From an uncultured Saprospiraceae bacterium (lineage in GTDB: Bacteria > Bacteroidota > Bacteroidia > Chitinophagales > Saprospiraceae): 30,093 nt of DNA. Made by a program: the position numbers and the translations under genes. The notes under the pieces are model-generated. The model was given only the letters and a program-made list of their open reading frames with translations, made no database searches and was not told the DNA's origin. This document shows, in pieces, positions 23,801 through 30,093 of this stretch. The stretch covers positions 1 to 30,093 of the forward strand of contig CALCSX010000133.1 of the NCBI GenBank assembly GCA_937894165.1, given 5' to 3'. The stretch's first letter is position 1, and the number at the start of each line of letters is the position of its first letter.

Positions 23801-24013
23801 TACAGCGTCTTCTATCTTGCGGGACACCGTATTTTCAACCTCAGCGGGAGATGCTCCGGGATAGGGAGTCACGACTGTAACAACCTTCACTTCAAATTTC
23901 GGGATCAACTCATAATTAAGTTGAGTATAACTGAAAAAACCTCCCAGAATTAGTAATATAAGCATTACAATTACGATACTGGGTCTTTTAATAGATACTT
24001 CTGCTAATTTCAT
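20855..24013 (-). CDS. RND efflux pump inner-membrane transporter (AcrB type)
   Basis: A 1052-residue HAE1-type RND transporter, the proton-driven pump of a tripartite exporter. It has the usual 12 membrane helices with two large periplasmic loops. N-terminus MKLAEVSIKRPSIVIVM and the segment PGASPAEVENTV (52-63) are family marks. In helix 4, LSLVVGILVDDAIVVIEN contains the proton-relay acids Asp400 and Asp401; in helix 10 GLVAKNAILLVDF contains the relay lysine. Length and motifs are complete, so it should be functional. Substrate (drugs, bile, lipids) cannot be inferred. It is preceded by the membrane fusion protein gene after 18 bases and is last of the three pump genes. Confidence 0.95.
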   Translation of the reverse strand: MKLAEVSIKRPSIVIVMLILLILGGFFSYTQLNYELIPKFEVKVVTVVTPYPGASPAEVENTVSRKIEDAVSSLESVKKIITKSFESISIVTIEFNNEADVDYSLNDAQRKINAIRSDLPEGIEEPSISQFSLSDLPIISMGVTANLTESELFDLIDQKIQPDFSRIPGVAQVNIIGGQEREIRVNIDPIKLEGYGLTVPQVEQIIIASNLDFPTGNLKTRENSTLIRLSGKINSVNELRSLIIASKEGQDIRLSDVAEVQDTQKDVEKIARINQQNTLLLQVQKQTDANAVTVSELVKARITEIEQQYIDRGLRIELANDSSVFTLAAANSVIKDLLIAVGLVAFVMLFFLHSYRNALIVMVAIPTSLIATFIGILALGYSLNLMSLLALSLVVGILVDDAIVVIENIHRHMEMGKNKVRAAYDGASEIGFTVTAITLVIVVVFLPIAMSSGLVSDIIRQFAATVIISTLLSLLVSFTVVPWLFSRYGKLELISGKSIFGKMIHKFEAGLTWFTKEVTKILNWCLDHKVGTFLIAGSLFVSSFFLVGMGYIGTDFFPGMDKGEFLVQLEIDKDASIEEMNFATQRAEIFLSSRPEIATMITTVGQSSGGGMGAVQATKYKSEINVTLVDKTERKDKTKIFAAKLKRELEEELVGVKVTTVPVGLMGAEQAPLQMIITAGTLDEALSYARKAEEQLRTVDGATEIDLSVEEGNPEISITVDRDKMASLGLNVGTVGQTLRTAFSGNDNNKFRTGSNEFDINIIFDEAHRNSIDDVKNISYVNNLGQRINLSQFADINYGSGPTVMERFDRTPSVTVMAQNVGRTTGAVAQEWESKLATIDKPKGVNWKWGGNMENQSDGFGTLGLALLAAILLVYMIMVVLYDDFVKPFIVLFSIPLSFIGALWALALTNQSLNIFTILGIIMLIGLVAKNAILLVDFANHRMEHGEPVRNALIQANHARLRPILMTTIAMVFGMLPIALASGAAAEMNNGLAIVIIGGLLSSLFLTLVIVPVVYLIVVRLEERFSKNKGINYGDMIKAEYDHIDPKHEYEF

Positions 24014-24031
24014 TTTATATTTTTCAATGGG

Positions 24032-25087
24032 TTATTGGAGAATTCGCACTGGAGTATTATCGGAAAGGTTGATCTGTCCACTTGTGACTACTTCATCGCC
24101 CGCCTGTAGACCTGATAGCACTTCCACCTTCTCGCCAAAATTGATTCCACTTTGGATTTTTTGGAGTGTGGCTTTCCCTTCCTTCACTACGAAGACCTGA
24201 TTGTCGCTCACACTTCCCACAAAAGCTTCTCTAGGGATAGTAAGAACATCATTTACCCCCAGATTATTAAATACAGCAGTAGCATACATCCCGGCTTTCA
24301 GCACGGAATTTTTATTGTCCACAGTTATCTCCACAGGGAATTTTAGAGCGCCATTAGAAGCCGGTGCAATAAAAGTGATTTTGCCCGGAATAGTCTCTTT
24401 TAAAATACTGGCATTTACACTCACATCATCCCCCACTTTGAGCAGACTGACAAGTGATTGGTCAACTTGCACCTTCAACTTGAGTGAAGATATATCCACT
24501 ACCTCGACTATGGCAGTTCCGGGATTCACAACAGCACCAACTTCTACAAATTTCTTATTGACGATGCCTGCTCCTCTGGATCTCACTTCTGTATCACCGG
24601 AATTTAATCTTGATGAATTGTATTGAGCTTTGGCATTTTCGACCTGAAGTCTCGTCTGATCTAACTGTACTGCTGTAATTCCTCCTGTCTCGAATGCAGC
24701 CTCATATCTTGTTAAAGTGGCTTCTGCATTATCAAGAGTTGCTTTCGCATTATTGACATTTACATCTATTTTATCTCCCGCCAGTCGCGCTATAACCTGA
24801 CCCGGCTTCACTCTGCTACCTTCTTCTACATACAAAGCTATCACTTGTCCACTTAATTCTGATGCTACATTGGTAGTCGTTTTAGCCAAAAAAGTACCAT
24901 TGGTTTTAAACTCCTCATTTATCTCTTCCTTGCCCACTACCACTGTTCTTACGACTACATTGTTATTTCTTTCTGCCACAATATTCACCTCTTCCTGATT
25001 ATTCTTCTTGTTATTTTCAAGAATAAAGGCAAAGGCGGCGGCAATACTTACCAATATGAATACTATTAATACTGTCTTCTTTTTCAT
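24032..25087 (-). CDS. RND efflux membrane fusion protein (AcrA/HlyD type)
   Basis: A 351-residue periplasmic adaptor linking the RND pump to TolC. It has an N-terminal hydrophobic anchor or signal (about 4-24) without lipobox, a split lipoyl/barrel-sandwich domain (ASELSGQVIALYVEEGSRVKPGQVIARL near 75-102 and RSRGAGIVNKKFVEVGAVVNPGTAI), a short coiled hairpin between them (about 108-160), a beta-barrel domain, and a C-terminal membrane-proximal domain. The hairpin is short, as in many Bacteroidota adaptors. Genes lie tolC - adaptor - pump with gaps of 17 and 18 bases, a single operon. Confidence 0.94.
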   Translation of the reverse strand: MKKKTVLIVFILVSIAAAFAFILENNKKNNQEEVNIVAERNNNVVVRTVVVGKEEINEEFKTNGTFLAKTTTNVASELSGQVIALYVEEGSRVKPGQVIARLAGDKIDVNVNNAKATLDNAEATLTRYEAAFETGGITAVQLDQTRLQVENAKAQYNSSRLNSGDTEVRSRGAGIVNKKFVEVGAVVNPGTAIVEVVDISSLKLKVQVDQSLVSLLKVGDDVSVNASILKETIPGKITFIAPASNGALKFPVEITVDNKNSVLKAGMYATAVFNNLGVNDVLTIPREAFVGSVSDNQVFVVKEGKATLQKIQSGINFGEKVEVLSGLQAGDEVVTSGQINLSDNTPVRILQ

Positions 25088-25104
25088 TTTATTGATTATT
25101 TTTA

Positions 25105-26439
25105 TTATTTTAATGATCTTAGGTTTCCTTGAGATTTCAATAGTTCAATTTCAGCCAATCGATAGTCGAGTTGCGCATTGGCCAGATTATTATTAGCATC
25201 GCTCAAAGCTCTTTCGGCATCCAGCAGGTCATTGAGGGTAGCCAGTCCGAGACTGTAATTATTCTGCGTATCCGTCAATACGTCTGTCGCAAGCTTGGCG
25301 TTTTCTTGCGAATTTTGGATGGTGATTCGACTGTTTTCAAGCTGTGCAAGGGCATTATCGTAGGCAAGATCCAGTGATAATTTAGTCTCTCTTAGATCAG
25401 CATTAGCTTTTTCTACCTCAATTTTATTCAATTGTACTCTGGATCGGGTGGCGTAACCATTAAATATGGGAATTTGAATATTCAAACCTACTGCTGAGAA
25501 ATCTGACCAGAAAACTCCATTTTTCTCACCATTCCACAGCGGCACACTATTTCCTTGCCCCAGGTAGCCATAATTTGCTACGAAAGATATCGATGGATAA
25601 TATTCGGCTTCACTAGCTTTTTTCTGCCAGTGCAGTAACTCAATTTGTTTGTTTAGTAAAGAGATTTCTGTTCTTTCTCCTCGCTCTCCTACTCTTCTCT
25701 CCGGCAAAACCATAGGACCGAAGCTTTGTTCCGGCAGTTGGATGACCATATCGGAGGGCATACCAATCATAAATTTTAGACCATTTTCGCTGAGTTGAAG
25801 GGAATTCAGTAACTGTTGACGGTTAGCAACAATATTATTCATAGCAACTCTACTCCTGTCATAATCTACTTTCTTGACGAGACCCGTGTCATAAAGTCCC
25901 TTCACTATTTCTACCGTTTTCTCGGTTAATTCAAGATTATTCTCCAAATTTTTAAGCATTTGCTGTGTCTGATATACACTATAATAGGCTTTTGCGACAT
26001 TTTCAATGATTTGCTCTTCTGTAAGGCGAGCATTGATCATATAAAATTCTTTTGTCGATTTAGCAGCTTTTAATCCGGTAAATACGGACTGATTAAATAG
26101 TACTTGGCTAAGTTGAGCATTAGCGCTGGACGTCCATTTCTGTCCGAAAGCAACCTTTACATTTTCTCCGGGGAAGCCAAATATCTCACCGGGCAATACA
26201 TTTTCCTGAAGCAGAGGATTATAAGTTGTATTCCCCGAAATAGAAAGTTGAGGTAGAGCTGAGGATTTTACTTCAGCAATCTGTGCATCCCCCTGTTGAA
26301 TATTAAGTCGGGCTTTCTCTGCATCAGCTTTGTTCTCTAAGGCGTATTCTATGGCCTGCGGGAGGGTGAGGATATTTGTTTCCTGAGCACTGATTATACT
26401 AGCTCCCAGCAGAAAACAAAAAAGCAGTTTTTTCTTCAT
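25105..26439 (-). CDS. TolC-type outer membrane efflux protein
   Basis: A 444-residue outer-membrane channel protein with signal peptide MKKKLLFCFLLGASIISAQ and two OEP repeats made of long helices, with the typical ILTLPQAIEYALENKADAEKARL beginning and a C-terminal half with GLATLNDLLDAERALSDANNNLANAQLDYRLAEIELL. It is the outer component of the tripartite pump. The frame is open 51 bases further upstream to a TTG at 26490, but the extra residues (starting YIFAEELNSEL) are hydrophilic and would bury the signal peptide, so the ATG at 26439 is chosen. First gene of the pump operon, with a -7 box and an operator-like palindrome in front. Confidence 0.93.
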   Translation of the reverse strand: MKKKLLFCFLLGASIISAQETNILTLPQAIEYALENKADAEKARLNIQQGDAQIAEVKSSALPQLSISGNTTYNPLLQENVLPGEIFGFPGENVKVAFGQKWTSSANAQLSQVLFNQSVFTGLKAAKSTKEFYMINARLTEEQIIENVAKAYYSVYQTQQMLKNLENNLELTEKTVEIVKGLYDTGLVKKVDYDRSRVAMNNIVANRQQLLNSLQLSENGLKFMIGMPSDMVIQLPEQSFGPMVLPERRVGERGERTEISLLNKQIELLHWQKKASEAEYYPSISFVANYGYLGQGNSVPLWNGEKNGVFWSDFSAVGLNIQIPIFNGYATRSRVQLNKIEVEKANADLRETKLSLDLAYDNALAQLENSRITIQNSQENAKLATDVLTDTQNNYSLGLATLNDLLDAERALSDANNNLANAQLDYRLAEIELLKSQGNLRSLK

Positions 26440-26491
26440 TTGTAATTTTTCTTGTAGTTCTGAATTTAATTCTTCTGCAAATATATACAAT

Positions 26492-26518
26492 GGAAACTTA
26501 TAAACTGTTTTCGTTTCC
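26492..26518. promoter_or_regulatory. Operator-like palindrome GGAAAC-N15-GTTTCC upstream of tolC
   Basis: Perfect 6-base arms GGAAAC (26492-26497) and GTTTCC (26513-26518) 15 bases apart, with a smaller symmetric AAACTGTTT between them. It lies 53-79 bases before the tolC start and 20 bases downstream of the -7 box, a position where a bound repressor would block transcription. Same arms and spacing as the site before tetR. Confidence 0.55.
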
Positions 26519-26538
26519 TTGTTTTCTTTGAAAGATTA

Positions 26539-26546
26539 CAAATTTA
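26539..26546 (-). promoter_or_regulatory. -7 box for the tolC-adaptor-pump operon
   Basis: The minus strand reads TAAATTTG, matching TAnnTTTG, about 100 bases before the tolC start. No -33 TTTG is seen at the usual spacing. Transcription would begin near 26532 and run through the palindrome. Confidence 0.5.
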
Positions 26547-26680
26547 TGATAAAAGAAAAATTACCCACTATAGTAGCTATCAAGGAACATAGTTTATATT
26601 TATTTGACAATCAATAGTATTCCCGGGAAAGCCGTCACTCTGATTCAGGAAAGTAAATATTAAAGTTGTAATATAAAATC

Positions 26681-27310
26681 TTAATTGAGGTTAGGCGAGG
26701 TGTTAATTTTGATTTTCCTGAAAAGTATCTCAGATACAATAAAATAATACATCGACATAAGAAGAAAAATCAGTAAACCCCAATTAGCCTGATAAAGCAG
26801 CGTTGAGGAGCCGATAATACTACCGGACTCCTTTAATATTTTGTTAGATTCTTCAATTTGAACAGTCGATAATTGCCCAAGTATGGATTGAATATTATTT
26901 AAATCTTGGTGTAAAGAAGGAAGATTTGCATTATTGATGTCTAATAATAGATTTTTATTCTCAGTCGACAGTCTCTCAAATAATACTTTCTCCTCTTTTG
27001 TCATCCAAGTCAGACTAAATTCATCTATTAATTTGCTGAAAAGTTTCGAATTCCCTTTGAATTGTTCGACTTTCTCAATCGTTGACAAATGGTTGTCATA
27101 TAATATATTCAAGTTTTTGTATAAGATTAATGAGCAATCTAAAATAATCCTTTCTGCTATAATCCTATCATCATACATGTTTTCCAGAAGAGTTTCATAT
27201 TTCCCAAAGTTGACCTTATTTCGACTTACATTATAGATCAATAAACAGAGTACGACAAGAAGAATACTCGTGATTCTAGTCATTCTTTTTAGAAATATGT
27301 AATTCCTCAT
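26681..27310 (-). CDS. Two-TM helical protein, chemoreceptor sensor-domain-like
   Basis: A 209-residue membrane protein: short cytoplasmic N-terminus, membrane helix about 13-29, a helical periplasmic part (30-175) with heptad-like leucine/isoleucine spacing, second membrane helix about 177-197, and a 12-residue tail. This is the layout of the four-helix-bundle sensor domain of methyl-accepting chemotaxis proteins, but there is no HAMP, signalling or kinase domain after the second helix. The frame ends at a normal stop (26681) and I see no continuing homologous frame, so it is probably a stand-alone protein rather than a truncation. It starts 6 bases after the Rnk-like gene and belongs to that operon. 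Function unknown. Confidence 0.75.
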   Translation of the reverse strand: MRNYIFLKRMTRITSILLVVLCLLIYNVSRNKVNFGKYETLLENMYDDRIIAERIILDCSLILYKNLNILYDNHLSTIEKVEQFKGNSKLFSKLIDEFSLTWMTKEEKVLFERLSTENKNLLLDINNANLPSLHQDLNNIQSILGQLSTVQIEESNKILKESGSIIGSSTLLYQANWGLLIFLLMSMYYFIVSEILFRKIKINTSPNLN

Positions 27311-27316
27311 AGCATT

Positions 27317-27706
27317 TTATTTTAAAACCATGTGCTTATATATGACCTCGATAATCTTCAAACTCTTTATACCACTTGGCATGGGCCATTCTACAACTTC
27401 ACCACTTGCATATCCCAAAAGAGCTATTCCTAGAGGAGATAAAACGGAAAGTTTTCTCTCCTTTAAATTGGCATGTTCAGGTAAAGTTAATATAAAATTC
27501 AATTGCTTACCTGTATGTCTATCTTCGACGGTGAAAGTGGAGTTTAATCGTACCATATTCTCTTTGATATTTTCATCCTTAACTTTCTCAGCTACTTCAA
27601 TTTCATTCCGAAGTGTCAAAGTATCCCTGCCTCTCAAATGATTGGGAATATCATCTAACATTGATTTTATAGTCCTATAATCAGACTGCGTTATAATTGG
27701 TTTCAT
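27317..27706 (-). CDS. Rnk/GreA-like RNA polymerase secondary-channel-type protein
   Basis: A 129-residue protein with a short helical N-terminal part (about 1-45, including LRNEIEVAEKV) and a GreA/GreB C-terminal FKBP-like domain (about 50-127). The second domain shows VRLNSTFTVEDRHTG (52-66), KLSVLSPLGIALLGYASGEVVEW (85-107 in parts) and a P-x-G-x-x-x-L-x-I end, as in Rnk and GreA. The short N-terminal arm matches Rnk, not the long coiled coil of GreA, so transcript cleavage stimulation is unlikely; Rnk binds RNA polymerase. Its ATG lies inside the 3' end of the glutamate-synthase-like gene (26-base overlap), pointing to translational coupling. Confidence 0.85.
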   Translation of the reverse strand: MKPIITQSDYRTIKSMLDDIPNHLRGRDTLTLRNEIEVAEKVKDENIKENMVRLNSTFTVEDRHTGKQLNFILTLPEHANLKERKLSVLSPLGIALLGYASGEVVEWPMPSGIKSLKIIEVIYKHMVLK

Positions 27707-29246
27707 TATTTTTATTTTTAAATGTATTATTATAATAAATCTCTAAAAAACTTAAATTTTCATTGTGATCCACCCTGCGATGAAATAAATCCGGGTGTAT
27801 ATCAGCCAAAGATTCCTTGCCGCAAGCACCCAGAAAATCTTTTAATGCTATAATTGTATTTTTATGAAAATTGGCAACTCGCACGCTCTTGTCACTCACG
27901 TCAATACCATGGTACAATGTCTTATCCTGCGTTGCAATTCCCACCGGGCACTTCCCACTATCACATTGCAAAGCTTGAATACAACCCAATGAAAACATCA
28001 TTCCTCGCGCTGAATAACAAAGATCAGCTCCCAAAGCAATGTTCTTGGCAATGTCAAAAGCTGTAATAACCTTCCCGGAAGCAATAATTTTTATATCCTC
28101 CCTTACGCCATATTTTATCAATGTCTTATTTACAAATACTATGGCATCTGTTAGCGCCATCCCCATGTAGTCAATAAATTCCAAGGGTGCCGCACCTGTG
28201 CCGCCCTCAGCTCCATCTACAGTGATAAAATCCGGTACAATGCCTGTGATTGCCATTTGATTTATGATTTCTTCAAACTCCTCTTTATTTCCAATACATA
28301 TCTTAAATCCAACAGGTTTTCCACCTGACAACTCTCTCAAATGACTGATAAAATACAATAACTCGACAGAATTGGTAAAAGCAGTATGCGCCGAAGGTGA
28401 ATGTACGGTCGTGAAAGGCTCAATATTCCTAATCCTCGCTATTTCGGGGGTGTTTTTATGGGAAGGCAATAAACCTCCATGACCGGGTTTGGCGCCTTGA
28501 GAAAGCTTTAGCTCAATCATTTTTACATTAGCGAGCTGAGCTTTCTCCTCAAACAATTGAGAACTAAAATATCCTTTCCCATCTCTACAACCAAAATAAC
28601 CTGTTCCAATTTGCCAAATCAAGTCGCCACCTTCCAAGTGATAGTCACTGATGCCACCCTCTCCTGTATTATGCGCAAAACCACCTATGGCTGCCCCTTT
28701 ATTCAGCGAAGAAATAGCAGTCTTACTCAAGGCACCATAACTCATCGCTCCAATATTCAATACACTTGAATTATATGGTTGCAAGCAAGCTCTGTTGCCT
28801 ATATTTACTCTCAATTCTTGTCTAATCTGCACAGGATAAATACTGTGAGCCACCCATTCGTAACCAATCCGATTGGGGTCATCTTGCATCCCGAAGGAAA
28901 TGGTTTGCTTCACATTCTTAGCTCTTTGATAGACAATTGATCTTTGCCGTCTATTGAAAGGCTTGCCATCCAGCTCCCCTTCGAAGAAATATTGACGCAT
29001 TTCGGGTCGGATAGATTCAAATAAGTATCTAAGCCTACCCACCAGTGGATAATTTCTCCGCAAGGTATGCTTAACTTGAAAGCTATCGTAGGCAGATAAA
29101 GCAATTAATATAGCAGGCAGAATTATCCAAAATCCGGAAAAACCCTCTATACTAACCATTATTACAAGTACAAGGGTAGTAAAAAGAAGTACACCCCAAA
29201 TAATTACAAAAGGCTGCAGCCAAAAACTATCTCTAACAGTTTTCAT
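27681..29246 (-). CDS. Membrane-anchored glutamate-synthase-like FMN/Fe-S protein
   Basis: A 521-residue protein with two N-terminal membrane helices (about 12-32 and 37-52) and a domain of the glutamate synthase central FMN barrel (GltB domain 2 / archaeal-type, about 140-490). Visible: SYGALSKTAISSLNKGA (169-185), NTGEGGIS (193-200), QGAKPGHGGLLP (250-261), VDGAEGGTGAAP (343-354), and the Fe-S ligand pattern C422-x5-C428-x4-C433 followed by PVGIAT. The glutamine amidotransferase domain of GltB is absent, so it cannot release ammonia from glutamine by itself. Many genomes carry such proteins annotated as FMN-binding glutamate synthase family; their reaction is not established. It is first in an operon with the Rnk-like and helical membrane proteins. 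Confidence 0.88.
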   Translation of the reverse strand: MKTVRDSFWLQPFVIIWGVLLFTTLVLVIMVSIEGFSGFWIILPAILIALSAYDSFQVKHTLRRNYPLVGRLRYLFESIRPEMRQYFFEGELDGKPFNRRQRSIVYQRAKNVKQTISFGMQDDPNRIGYEWVAHSIYPVQIRQELRVNIGNRACLQPYNSSVLNIGAMSYGALSKTAISSLNKGAAIGGFAHNTGEGGISDYHLEGGDLIWQIGTGYFGCRDGKGYFSSQLFEEKAQLANVKMIELKLSQGAKPGHGGLLPSHKNTPEIARIRNIEPFTTVHSPSAHTAFTNSVELLYFISHLRELSGGKPVGFKICIGNKEEFEEIINQMAITGIVPDFITVDGAEGGTGAAPLEFIDYMGMALTDAIVFVNKTLIKYGVREDIKIIASGKVITAFDIAKNIALGADLCYSARGMMFSLGCIQALQCDSGKCPVGIATQDKTLYHGIDVSDKSVRVANFHKNTIIALKDFLGACGKESLADIHPDLFHRRVDHNENLSFLEIYYNNTFKNKNNETNYNAV

Positions 29247-29930
29247 TTGAAAAATTATATATGTGAGAAGATGTGACTTATAGGATTCTAAGTCAAATTA
29301 AAAACGAATAGTCTGAAAAGGTAACTCTGAAATTGACGAATTTCAGAGATTAGATCACAAAAGCCTTGTTGCTGCTAAAAAGTAAAAATAGCTTCTTAGT
29401 CTGATGAGAATCAGTTAAGTAGTAAGAAATGTTTTCTGTTAATAAAGCTATCATATTTAATGAATTAGAATGCAAAGATACGAAGTAACTGTGACATCTT
29501 ACATATTTATGCAAGGGTATAATTATTGTTTATTCCTACTTAACACTTGTTGAACGATAATGTTATTTTGGGAGCTTAAAATAGTTTATGAATATTTACG
29601 TGTTTAAATAGCATCGATAATATATTCTTAGAATATTTTTTAACATATCCTAATTTCACCCTTCTGTACTACTCAATAATTCTAAACTAGTGAATTTTAA
29701 ATTAACTACTTTTTTATTTTGCTTTTTCAATATACTATTCTTATATTTTGCTTTTTATAAAAAACATTTTCAACTTATAGTTTATCTATATATCATTTAC
29801 TCATAATAGTTTCGGCAAATACTAATTAAAATTATTACTTTTTATATATACTTAATATGACATAAAAGTAGTTTGAAATACTATTTATTAAAAAGGAACA
29901 TTAAGAATTTCATTAAGAGCTTAACAATAA
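29247..29930. other. Gene-free AT-rich intergenic region
   Basis: Nearly 700 bases with no reading frame of note, no tRNA or rRNA. The part next to the glutamate-synthase-like gene should hold its promoter; a near match TTAATTTG to the -7 box lies on the minus strand at 29294-29301. Beyond 29500 the DNA is extremely AT-rich with many runs of A or T, and I see no structure in it beyond that. Confidence 0.6.
29325..29348. promoter_or_regulatory. Perfect 10-base-arm palindrome upstream of the glutamate-synthase-like gene
   Basis: CTCTGAAATT (29325-29334) and AATTTCAGAG (29339-29348) are exact inverted copies around GACG. It lies 79-102 bases before the start at 29246 and 24 bases above the near-consensus -7 box, so it overlaps the likely -33 region. 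No T tract follows in either direction, making an operator more likely than a terminator. Confidence 0.45.
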
Positions 29931-30012
29931 GCCCCGAAGGGGAGAAATAACATAGAGGTGGGTGAAGCCCACCGTATAAGTATCACCGGCAACCAACCCT
30001 GAAAGGTAGGGT
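29931..30012. repeat. Cluster of three GC-rich hairpins, REP-like intergenic repeat
   Basis: Three small hairpins in 82 bases: CCCC-GAA-GGGG (29932-29942), GGTGGG-TGAAG-CCCACC (29957-29973) and ACCCT-GAAAGGT-AGGGT (29996-30012). They stand out as GC-rich islands in AT-rich DNA. Similar strings beginning GCCCCGAAGGGG and ending in an ACCCTGAAAGG hairpin are, to my knowledge, common between genes of Bacteroidota and resemble REP elements moved by RAYT transposases; that link is inference. No transposase gene is in the window. Confidence 0.55.
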
Positions 30013-30093
30013 GTCCAATCTTTTGTACCAAGAAATTAAATATATTTATTAATATAATTATGTATAATTCTTTGATTATACGTATATTTATAG

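Noticed and set aside
24201..24626. Open frame of 141 codons opposite the membrane fusion protein gene
   Set aside because: Serine/threonine/proline-rich shadow of a well-supported gene on the other strand.
26440..26490. Upstream TTG start for the TolC-type protein
   Set aside because: It would add 17 hydrophilic residues ahead of a normal signal peptide; the ATG at 26439 fits export better.

Overview
The window looks like a chromosomal segment from a low-GC member of the Bacteroidota, most likely a Cytophagales-type marine or soil bacterium. The grounds are: -7 promoter boxes of the Bacteroidota type (TAnnTTTG) in front of several genes, few strong Shine-Dalgarno sequences, lipoproteins with acidic residues just after the lipidated cysteine, a PKD domain, PD40/OmpA proteins, and the birA / rsfS-ftsH neighbourhood. 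The genus is an inference; no rRNA or tRNA gene is visible to fix it.

Layout. Positions 1-294 hold a large imperfect palindrome plus GC-richer hairpin DNA and no gene. A small lipoprotein follows (295-825, minus), then a gene-poor stretch with two kinds of short tandem repeat (826-1348). From 5301 down to 1349 runs a tight minus-strand set: LolC/LolE-type permease, a small unknown protein, two cyclophilin-type prolyl isomerase lipoproteins (one with a PKD domain) and a polyphosphate glucokinase. A 996-residue glycosidase/beta-lactamase-fold fusion lies at 5381-8371. A second minus-strand set (14708 down to 8605) is birA, cinA, a 2-oxoacid dehydrogenase E2, a TPR-PD40-OmpA envelope protein and a PmtA-like methyltransferase. 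Facing it on the plus strand are rsfS and ftsH, closed by a strong terminator at 17194-17228, then a four-helix membrane protein and a SAM methyltransferase.

From 18754 on everything is on the minus strand: an unknown lipoprotein, a DUF1801-type protein, a TetR regulator and a complete tripartite RND efflux system (TolC, membrane fusion protein, RND pump). Two palindromes of the same design, GGAAAC-N15-GTTYCC, sit upstream of tolC and upstream of tetR and are good candidates for TetR operators. The last gene group (29246 down to 26681) is compact: a membrane-anchored glutamate-synthase-like FMN/Fe-S protein, an Rnk/GreA-like protein overlapping it by 26 bases, and a two-TM helical protein resembling a chemoreceptor sensor domain without output domain. 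The final 850 bases have no gene; they are AT-rich and end in a cluster of three GC-rich hairpins.

Most of the window is housekeeping and envelope biology. The parts most deserving a second look are the paired operator-like palindromes of the efflux locus, the glutamate-synthase-like/Rnk-like/helical sensor operon, the OmpA domain lacking the usual HTD acid, and the repeat elements at both ends and behind ppgK. No defence system, prophage, CRISPR array or intact transposon was found.
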